A stretch of 51,924 nt of DNA, from contig WHTE01000004.1 of NCBI GenBank assembly GCA_009377845.1, positions 1 to 51,924 on the forward strand. Direction: 5' to 3'. The notes beneath the pieces are model-generated. The model searched no databases. It was not told the DNA's origin and was given only the letters and a program-made list of their open reading frames with translations. The position numbers and the translations under genes were made by a program. This document shows positions 46,325-51,924 of the stretch, in pieces. Each line of letters starts with the position of its first letter. Within the stretch, counting starts at the first letter, position 1. The stretch is from Nitrospirales bacterium (GTDB lineage: Bacteria > Nitrospirota > Nitrospiria > Nitrospirales > UBA8639).

Positions 46325-46948
46325 GTGGGAAGCCTGGTTGTTTGCACCATTGTCGGAATGGTGTCCTGGTGTCCATCGGGCTTGGCCTTTGCCGAACCCG
46401 TGCATCTCTCTAGCGACCGTCCCATTGAATTTTCAGCAAGACTGGTGCGGAAAACGGGTGGACGTATCGCCAACGCCCAACTGTTTGTGAAAAAGGATCG
46501 CTATCGCATTGAACCTTCAGGGGGAATACGAACGGAGTTGGGCTATGCGGGTGTCACAATTGTCCGGTTGGATGAACAAAAAATCTGGCATGTGTTGTCC
46601 CGTCGGCGAATCGTCCTGAGCATTCCCTTCACTTCGGATTATTTGTTACCATTTTCTGTTCAGTTGGAAGGAGAGACGAGTCGAATCGTTATTGGGAATT
46701 CCGTGGTAGGTGACCAGCCGGCCTTGCTGTATGAAGTGGTGGTCCAAAATCGGTTTGGCCAACTCGAACGATATTTCGAATGGGTGGATCCTCAACGAGA
46801 AATTCTCTTGAAACTTTTAAGCCAGGATCGAGATTGGTTTGTGGAATATCGGCATGTGGTGCTTTCCCCGCAACCAGATTATTATTTTGAAGCCCCTTTG
46901 GGCTACCGGACTATTAAGGCTCAGGAAGCCCAGGTTCCGAGAGGGTAG
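46325..46948 (+). CDS. Exported protein of unknown function, possible 5' frameshift
   Basis: About 207 residues as read from a GTG at 46325. The N-terminus reads like the middle and end of a signal peptide (SLVVCTIVGMVSWCPSGLAFAEP) without a basic start. Another frame begins with a good ATG at 46279, 8 nt after an AAAGG and one base after the stop of the previous gene, and reads MNRFFRPSLTI before stopping at 46315. Joining the frames by dropping one base between 46311 and 46322 restores a normal signal peptide. The mature part (about 25-207) is a beta-rich domain with a LolA-like or DUF4412-like outline, uncertain. Either an error or a disabled gene; the rest of the frame is intact. Confidence 0.55.
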   Translation: MGSLVVCTIVGMVSWCPSGLAFAEPVHLSSDRPIEFSARLVRKTGGRIANAQLFVKKDRYRIEPSGGIRTELGYAGVTIVRLDEQKIWHVLSRRRIVLSIPFTSDYLLPFSVQLEGETSRIVIGNSVVGDQPALLYEVVVQNRFGQLERYFEWVDPQREILLKLLSQDRDWFVEYRHVVLSPQPDYYFEAPLGYRTIKAQEAQVPRG

Positions 46949-46955
46949 GAGTATT

Positions 46956-48332
46956 ATGATTCAGACAGGAGATGGGATTGGATATAAAAAGATGGGGAGT
47001 GCTTGGACGTTGGTCTTAGGAATCATGTGGCTTTTCTCAGGCTTCGTCTGGGCGGAAGAAGCTCGTGATTCAGCGGTATTACAAGCGCAAAGAGCCTATA
47101 AACAGGGGCAATTTCAACAGGTGGTTGATCTTGTGAAACCCTTACTCAAGGATGCTTCCACGCCTTCTCAGGTTTCTCGATTGCACATCCTCGCCTTAGC
47201 CGGTTTGGGGAAAACCGCCGAAGCCCTTGATGCCTATGAAAAAGGGATAACAGTTGCGAAGCAGGAAGATGAAAGTTTGTTGCGACAGACCGCCATTGCC
47301 AGTATTTTGCCCCTCCGTTTTGATATGCGGGATCAGATTCGAGGGGCTGCATATACGGCGTTGAAGGAAATCGATTCAGATAATGTCGTGGAATATTTGG
47401 AAGAAGGTCTGACTGACGAATCCGGCATGATCCGGGCGTTGGTGGCCGAAGCGTTAGGAAAACGAAAGGCCGGACAGCGTTCCAAGCGATTTCGAGAATC
47501 CTTGAAAGATGAGGCCGGTTTGGTTCGATCCACAGTCTTGATCGGGCTTGGACAATCTGGTGACGGGAGCCTGGTGCCCATGATTGAGCCATCCTTGAAC
47601 GACGAGCAGCATCTCGTTCAAATTGCAGCGGCCAGGGCGTTATATGAATTGGGCAACAAGCATTACTGGGCTCGTTTGGAGCAAGGCGCTCAAAGCCAGG
47701 AGGGCTATGAACGCGGAGCGGCCATCCGTGCCTTTGGCGAATTGGAAGATCGTCGTGCGATACCCATCCTGGAAAAGACAATTTCCGATGATCAGCCCTC
47801 TATCCGTGCCGCGGCCATTGCCTCTTTAGGAAAATTGAAAGCTCCAGAATCCTTACCGACCCTGAAAGCTGCCTTGTTTGATCGAATTCCTGCGGTGCGG
47901 AGTGTGGCGGCCTTCAGCATGGGGTATTTTGAGCAACGTCAGGTTTTAACCCCATTAACCAGGGCGTTGGCCGATTCGAATGCCGGTGTGCAGGCGGCGG
48001 CAGTGGCGTCATTGTTACGCGTGGGAGCACCTTATGCAGTGGTCAAGGATACCGTCCAACAACTTCTCACTGACCAAAATCCCGCCATTCGGTCTGGTGC
48101 GGTCAAAGCGCTCGGAAATGGAAAGGGCAGGGATATCATTGCGGCTCTAATCTTGGCCCTTAATGATCCGCTTCCTCGTCCTCGGATTGTGGCTGCCCGC
48201 GCATTGGGCCGAGTAGGGGATCGCATGCAGTTGGCGGTTTTGAAACGCACGCTTCGGGATGCCGATGAAGCGGTGCGGGTGACCGCGGCGGCAGCCATTG
48301 TGACCATTCTGGATAACGAGATCGGCATTTAG
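46956..48332 (+). CDS. Exported HEAT-repeat protein
   Basis: A 458-residue exported protein. A signal segment (WTLVLGIMWLFSGFVWAEEA, about residues 16-35) is followed by a TPR-like stretch (QAQRAYKQGQFQQVVDLVKPL) and then about ten HEAT/PBS-lyase-type helical repeats (for example RSTVLIGLGQSGDGSLVPMI, RAAAIASLGKLKAPESLPTL, RIVAARALGRVGDRMQLAVL). Such proteins scaffold complexes; no enzyme motif is seen. ATG at 46956 with TAGGAG six bases upstream, 7 nt after the previous gene. It likely forms an operon with the CxxHxxM genes. Confidence 0.85.
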   Translation: MIQTGDGIGYKKMGSAWTLVLGIMWLFSGFVWAEEARDSAVLQAQRAYKQGQFQQVVDLVKPLLKDASTPSQVSRLHILALAGLGKTAEALDAYEKGITVAKQEDESLLRQTAIASILPLRFDMRDQIRGAAYTALKEIDSDNVVEYLEEGLTDESGMIRALVAEALGKRKAGQRSKRFRESLKDEAGLVRSTVLIGLGQSGDGSLVPMIEPSLNDEQHLVQIAAARALYELGNKHYWARLEQGAQSQEGYERGAAIRAFGELEDRRAIPILEKTISDDQPSIRAAAIASLGKLKAPESLPTLKAALFDRIPAVRSVAAFSMGYFEQRQVLTPLTRALADSNAGVQAAAVASLLRVGAPYAVVKDTVQQLLTDQNPAIRSGAVKALGNGKGRDIIAALILALNDPLPRPRIVAARALGRVGDRMQLAVLKRTLRDADEAVRVTAAAAIVTILDNEIGI

Positions 48333-48435
48333 TCGATCAACAAATTGTTGCGCGGTGTTGGTCTGTCCTTAGATATCCCTGATGGGAGTGACAAACAATC
48401 CTGCTGTGAACGTTCCCCCCTAAAATTGGGTTGAT

Positions 48436-50421
48436 ATGAAATTTTCCAGCGTAGCGCGATCCTGGCACCTTATCCTGAAGGAATGTTCCTTTCCTGGTGT
48501 TTCTGCCGTGTATGATTCCCTTCCTATTCCTGGTGGAAGCAGATCCTGGATCATGGGTGGGCTCAGCGTGTTTCTTCTCATGAGTCCCCTTCACGCTGAA
48601 ACAACCCCTGTGGGTGAGGAGGCCGGCCGGCCGGCTATCCAATGGCATGAATGGGGATCGGAGGCCTTCCGAAGAGCCCAAGCTGAGGATAAATTGATTC
48701 TCTTAGATCTCACTGCCGTATGGTGTCATGCATGTCATGTGATGGATCGGACCACTTACGCCAATCCTCGTATCATCCAGTTGTTGAATGACAACTTTAT
48801 TCCTATTCGGGTCGATACCGATCAGCGTCCGGATTTAGAGGCTCGCTATCGAGCGGGAGGGTGGCCGACGACCAATCTGCTATTACCGACCGGGGAGATT
48901 CTCTTTCAAGCGAACGCACTGGAATTTGAGGAAATGGAAGAAATGCTTCATCAGGTGCAGTCTATCTATGCAACCGACAAGGCTGCTTTACTCAAGCATG
49001 CCTCCCTGTTATGGAAGCGGGTGCAGGAGAAGGTCGAACCCAGCCCTTCCAGAGGGAATGCGCTTCAGGTTTCTATGGTTGAGCAAAGTGTTGAGATCCT
49101 GAGAAAGCAATTTGACGCTGTCAATGGAGGGTTTCGGGATGCCCCCAAATTTTTTGAACCCGAAGCGATCCAGATGGCCTTTGCACATGGCTTCTTTGAA
49201 GATGACCCTGAGTTGATCAAGATGGGATTGGACACCTTGGAAAAACAGGTGCCCTTGCTTGATCCGGTTTGGGGCGGGTTTTACCGCTATGCTGAACAAG
49301 CGGACTGGACCCAGCCGCATTTTGAAAAAATATTGATGATTCAAGCCCAAAATCTTCGCAATTATGTTGAAGCCTTCCAACTCACCGGAGATCTTCAGTT
49401 CAAACGCATCGCCTTAGCCCTTATTGAGTATGTCTCGCGGTTTTTAACGGATCCGCAAACGGGGTTGTTTTATGAAAGCCAAGACGCCGATGTCCGGGGC
49501 GCTGAGGAAGGACGGTTTGTATCGGGTACTGAGTACTATGCCCTGAGCGAGAGCAGGCGATTGGCCATCGGCATTCCGCGAGTGGATCAGCGAATGTTCA
49601 CAGGGAGTAATGCGTTGATGGCGTGGGCCTACCTGTATGCCTCCCCGGTGTTGGGAAAGCCGGAGATACGGGAAACGGCACTTCAGGCGCTGAACCGGTT
49701 GTTTGAAAAACGCTTTGACGTGAAGAGGGGGCTCGCCCATGTCGAAACGGAAGGCGTGCACAACTTGTACGGGTTATTATCGGACCACATTCTCTTTGGA
49801 CAAGCGTTGGTTGAGGCCTTTAGCTCGACAGGGCAGTCCCGATTTTTGCAAAATGCCGAAGCTCTTGCCGAAGTCAGTCAGCAATTATTACAAGATCCCG
49901 TGCATGGGGGATTCTTCGATCATCCACGCATGTCAGACACATTGGGTCTTTTGAAGTTACCCACGAAACCGGTGACGGAAAACTTTCGAGCCGCGCTGTG
50001 GTATCTGACTCTTTTTCATCTCACGGGGAAGCAAGAGTACCGATCCATTTCCGAGAGGACGTTGCAGTCCATGGTCACTTCTCTGCAACCTCTTCCCATC
50101 GCGTTGGCCGGTTTAGCTATCGATCAATGGTTTCGGATTCCTGTTCATATTGCGGTGCTGGGAACACCCGGGGATCCAAGGGCAAAAGCCTTGTTGTTGG
50201 AAGGCCGGCGACTGTATTGCCCTGGGAAAATTGTGAGAGGGTATGACCCCCAGGAAGGGCAACCGAAATGGGGTGAAATTGTTTTTCCTTTTGATGGTCG
50301 TCCGGTGGTCTTTGTCTGTACTGATCGAATATGTTCGGCTCCGGTCTTTCAAGAAGAGGCGATAAAAGAGAGTATTGCTGAAATATTGGCAGTACTGAAA
50401 GAACCTGTGCGTAGTAAATGA
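48436..50421 (+). CDS. Exported DUF255 thioredoxin-like / six-hairpin protein
   Basis: A 661-residue protein. The N-terminal hydrophobic segment (SWIMGGLSVFLLMSPLHAE, about residues 37-55) suggests export. A thioredoxin-like DUF255 domain follows with WCHACHVMD (Cys97, Cys100) and cis-proline in GGWPTTNLLL, and then an (alpha/alpha)6-barrel-like half with repeated GGFRDAPKF, GGFYRYA, GLFYESQDADV, as in YyaL or spermatogenesis-associated protein 20. Most relatives are cytosolic, so an exported form next to copper proteins could act in thiol or copper handling. That role is inference. ATG at 48436; a later ATG at 48553 is possible. Confidence 0.8.
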   Translation: MKFSSVARSWHLILKECSFPGVSAVYDSLPIPGGSRSWIMGGLSVFLLMSPLHAETTPVGEEAGRPAIQWHEWGSEAFRRAQAEDKLILLDLTAVWCHACHVMDRTTYANPRIIQLLNDNFIPIRVDTDQRPDLEARYRAGGWPTTNLLLPTGEILFQANALEFEEMEEMLHQVQSIYATDKAALLKHASLLWKRVQEKVEPSPSRGNALQVSMVEQSVEILRKQFDAVNGGFRDAPKFFEPEAIQMAFAHGFFEDDPELIKMGLDTLEKQVPLLDPVWGGFYRYAEQADWTQPHFEKILMIQAQNLRNYVEAFQLTGDLQFKRIALALIEYVSRFLTDPQTGLFYESQDADVRGAEEGRFVSGTEYYALSESRRLAIGIPRVDQRMFTGSNALMAWAYLYASPVLGKPEIRETALQALNRLFEKRFDVKRGLAHVETEGVHNLYGLLSDHILFGQALVEAFSSTGQSRFLQNAEALAEVSQQLLQDPVHGGFFDHPRMSDTLGLLKLPTKPVTENFRAALWYLTLFHLTGKQEYRSISERTLQSMVTSLQPLPIALAGLAIDQWFRIPVHIAVLGTPGDPRAKALLLEGRRLYCPGKIVRGYDPQEGQPKWGEIVFPFDGRPVVFVCTDRICSAPVFQEEAIKESIAEILAVLKEPVRSK

Positions 50422-50428
50422 AGAGAAT

Positions 50429-50462
50429 TATCCCGATAACTGGTTGTCCTTGGGATATTTTT
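50429..50462 (+). terminator. Weak terminator after the DUF255 gene
   Basis: TATCCC (50429-50434) and GGGATA (50452-50457) flank a 17-nt loop and are followed by T5. The short stem makes it weak. Confidence 0.35.
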
Positions 50463-50551
50463 GAGAAGAACCGTATTTCTGTAACTTTGTATTTTTCATA
50501 AACTAAAAGGCCTAAGACATGATCCGAATGACCTAATATGGGTTAGTTTCC

Positions 50552-50581
50552 TTGACACGTTTTTTTTGTTCCTGATATATA
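50552..50581 (+). promoter_or_regulatory. Sigma70-type promoter of CxxHxxM paralog 3
   Basis: TTGACA at 50552-50557, a perfect -35, followed after 18 bp by TATATA at 50576-50581, a four-of-six -10. The expected start of transcription is near 50588, giving a leader of about 140 nt before the ATG at 50727. Confidence 0.6.
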
Positions 50582-50726
50582 CGGAAGTGGGTGCTGTCTT
50601 GTTATCATGCCAAGATCAACTTTCTTTATCTGGCCGGGGTAAAGCTGGGAGGTCGGTTTTAAGCTGTTCAAGTTTAGTGAGTTACCCTCGTCAACTCAAT
50701 TTTTTTCTTAACTAGGAGGAAGAATC

Positions 50727-51521
50727 ATGAGGAATCGTCAGTCTCTTATTATGTCTCTGTTGGTCGGTGGCATTCTGCTCGCCGCACCTTTAGTTGCCCA
50801 GGCAGGTGGAACCATTAAAGGAAAAGTTACGTTTGCCGGAAAAGTTCCGCCACCGAAGGAATTTGCGTTCTCCAAATTCCCCAATGTGGAATTTTGTAAA
50901 AAAAATGAGAGTAAAAGCGCGGATGGGAACACCCGTTTGCTTAAGGAAGTTGAAGTGGATGGAAGCAAGGGGTTGAAAAATGCGGTGGTGTCGGTTCGTG
51001 ATATTGAGGACAAGGAATTTAGAGCCAAAGCCAAAAAAGAGGCCCCGCAATTGGTGGAAGCCGAATTATGCGAATTTAAGCCGTATACGGGGATTTCTGT
51101 GAGTCTGGGCCAATTTAAAGTGGTCAATAACGATGCCGATCCCAGCGATCCCAAATCGGCGGAAGGCGTGTTGCACAACCCACATAGCTTCGACCAATTG
51201 GGTGCCAAATCCAGCACGGAGTTCAATATCGGTTTGGCCAGGAAAGGCGATTCGTTGGAAAAAATGGTCAAACTGAAAATGTCTAAAAAGGGTTCAGTGT
51301 TGCGGTTGCAATGTGACCAGCATGAATTTATGCAAGGCTGGTATTTGCCGGTGACCAATGCCCACTATGGTGTGGCCGGTGCAGATGGAACATTTGAAAT
51401 CAAGGATGTGCCGGCTGGTAAGCACAAAGTGATGGCGTGGCATCCTATTGCCGGTAAAGTGGAAGCCGATGTGGATGTGAAGGATGGGGGAACCATCGAA
51501 GCCAATTTTGAAATTAAATAA
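50727..51521 (+). CDS. Exported CxxHxxM copper-type protein (paralog 3)
   Basis: A 264-residue, lysine-rich exported protein. Signal peptide about 1-26 (SLLVGGILLAAPLVAQA). It has the same layout as the pair at 44424-46277: beta-rich domain with likely ligands His150 or His153 (VLHNPHSFD), Cys196, His199 and Met202 in LQCDQHEFM, then a carboxypeptidase-regulatory-like end (GADGTFEIKDVPAGKHKVMAWHP). It is shorter and more distant from paralogs 1 and 2 than they are from each other. It has its own promoter and terminator and an AGGAGGA ribosome binding site, so it is probably monocistronic and well expressed. Confidence 0.78.
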   Translation: MRNRQSLIMSLLVGGILLAAPLVAQAGGTIKGKVTFAGKVPPPKEFAFSKFPNVEFCKKNESKSADGNTRLLKEVEVDGSKGLKNAVVSVRDIEDKEFRAKAKKEAPQLVEAELCEFKPYTGISVSLGQFKVVNNDADPSDPKSAEGVLHNPHSFDQLGAKSSTEFNIGLARKGDSLEKMVKLKMSKKGSVLRLQCDQHEFMQGWYLPVTNAHYGVAGADGTFEIKDVPAGKHKVMAWHPIAGKVEADVDVKDGGTIEANFEIK

Positions 51522-51552
51522 GTCTGTTCCCGTCGAGGAATAGCTTTTCCGA

Positions 51553-51591
51553 CAAGGGCAACTAGCACACGGCTAGTTGCCCTTGTTTTTT
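51553..51591 (+). terminator. Strong rho-independent terminator
   Basis: A perfect 14-bp stem (CAAGGGCAACTAGC at 51553-51566 with GCTAGTTGCCCTTG at 51572-51585), a 5-nt loop and T6 behind it. The strongest terminator in the window, placed 32 bases after the stop of CxxHxxM paralog 3. Confidence 0.95.
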
Positions 51592-51705
51592 GGGGCGGCT
51601 TCGATAACTTTCCTTATCTTTAAAGATTTGACCTCGCAAAGTGACCCCGTTAAGATCGACTTCGGCAATGACTCTTTATGTCGTCTTTTGAGTTTGAGGC
51701 ACCGT

Positions 51706-51924
51706 GTGACACGTGAGTTGTCCCTCGCAGATATTTTCCAGATAGGTTATTACTGGGAAACCAAAATTCTCCTCACTGCTGTTAAGCTCAATCTCTTTTC
51801 CGCTCTCAAGGGACAATCTCTGACAGTCAATCAGGTGGCCAATACCCTGAATCTTAACCCACGGGCCTTGGAATTGGTGATGAACGCCTTAGTCGCTATG
51901 CGCGTGTTAACGAAAGAGGATAAG
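51706..51924 (+). CDS. Methyltransferase, N-terminal part (runs off the window)
   Basis: 73 codons from a GTG at 51706, six bases behind GAGG, to the window end. The text IFQIGYYWETKILLTAVKLN and then LTVNQVANTLNLNPRALELV matches the N-terminal winged-helix dimerisation domain of plant-type O-methyltransferases, as found in many bacterial SAM-dependent methyltransferases. The catalytic domain is beyond the window. An alternative upstream start in the same frame would need a TTG. The substrate is unknown. Confidence 0.65.
   Translation, partial: MTRELSLADIFQIGYYWETKILLTAVKLNLFSALKGQSLTVNQVANTLNLNPRALELVMNALVAMRVLTKEDK

Larger units (their letters stand above)
50422..50726. other. Leader and promoter region of CxxHxxM paralog 3
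   Basis: 305 bp without a gene. It holds a possible weak terminator (TATCCC/GGGATA, 50429-50462), a promoter (50552-50581) and an untranslated leader of about 140 nt with a strong AGGAGG ribosome binding site. The length of the leader leaves room for regulation, but I see no named riboswitch. Confidence 0.55.

Noticed and set aside
48624-48638. GGCCGGCCGGCCGGC repeat
   Set aside because: Lies inside the DUF255 coding frame, and no further copies exist nearby.
1-51924. tRNA, rRNA, IS elements, prophage, CRISPR
   Set aside because: Looked for on both strands: no cloverleaf-like segment, no transposase or integrase frame, and no repeat-spacer pattern was noticed.

Overview
The window comes from a Gram-negative bacterium of about 50% GC: it encodes the LptF/LptG lipopolysaccharide-export permeases, a lipoprotein and many exported proteins. 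I see no rRNA, tRNA, CRISPR array or transposase. The long periplasmic copper-protein region, the class IV aminotransferase and glutamate synthase fit a Nitrospirota (Nitrospira-like) genome. That assignment is an inference from gene content and cannot be proven without a marker gene.

Region 1 (30-7304, all minus strand) is a surface-glycan block. It holds a HAD phosphatase, a NeuB-type nonulosonate synthase fused to a cupin, a Gfo/Idh/MocA dehydrogenase, a surface-carbohydrate protein broken by a -1 frameshift, and a three-module protein (GT8-like, methyltransferase-like, ELM1).

Region 2 (7441-21975) is the most interesting part. It carries what looks like a complete bacterial ceramide pathway: serine palmitoyltransferase-type alpha-oxoamine synthase, dedicated acyl carrier protein, CerR-like reductase and acyl-AMP ligase on the minus strand, then a fatty-acid-hydroxylase-family membrane enzyme and a GNAT protein resembling bacterial ceramide synthase on the plus strand behind a good promoter. 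Two nucleotidyltransferases and lptF/lptG follow. Next comes a compact triad of CDP-alcohol phosphatidyltransferase, diacylglycerol-kinase-type lipid kinase and Tam41-like lipid cytidylyltransferase. Together the triad could phosphorylate ceramide, activate it with CTP and attach a headgroup, which LptF/G-type export might then carry outward.

Region 3 (22162-33532) is mostly housekeeping: a polyprenyl diphosphate synthase, gltB/gltD (overlapping), a DUF692/MNIO-like protein with a long C-terminal extension and no visible precursor peptide, a coiled-coil lipoprotein, an MBL hydrolase and an exported DUF151 protein.

Region 4 (33844-51521) is a periplasmic copper region. It has a small cupredoxin, exported DUF192 and Rieske proteins, a chagasin-like inhibitor, a D-amino-acid aminotransferase, and a 1625-residue multicopper oxidase with three two-domain units. 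After these come an exported SUMF1-fold protein without the FGE cysteines, three paralogous proteins with a CxxHxxM copper-type motif plus a carboxypeptidase-regulatory-like domain, an exported protein of unknown function, a HEAT-repeat protein and an exported DUF255 thioredoxin-like protein. The window ends inside a methyltransferase gene.

Four strong signals delimit transcription units: terminators at 34368-34410, 42346-42384 and 51553-51591, and a promoter at 12435-12463. Starts were moved downstream of the longest reading frame wherever a ribosome binding site or family length supported it.
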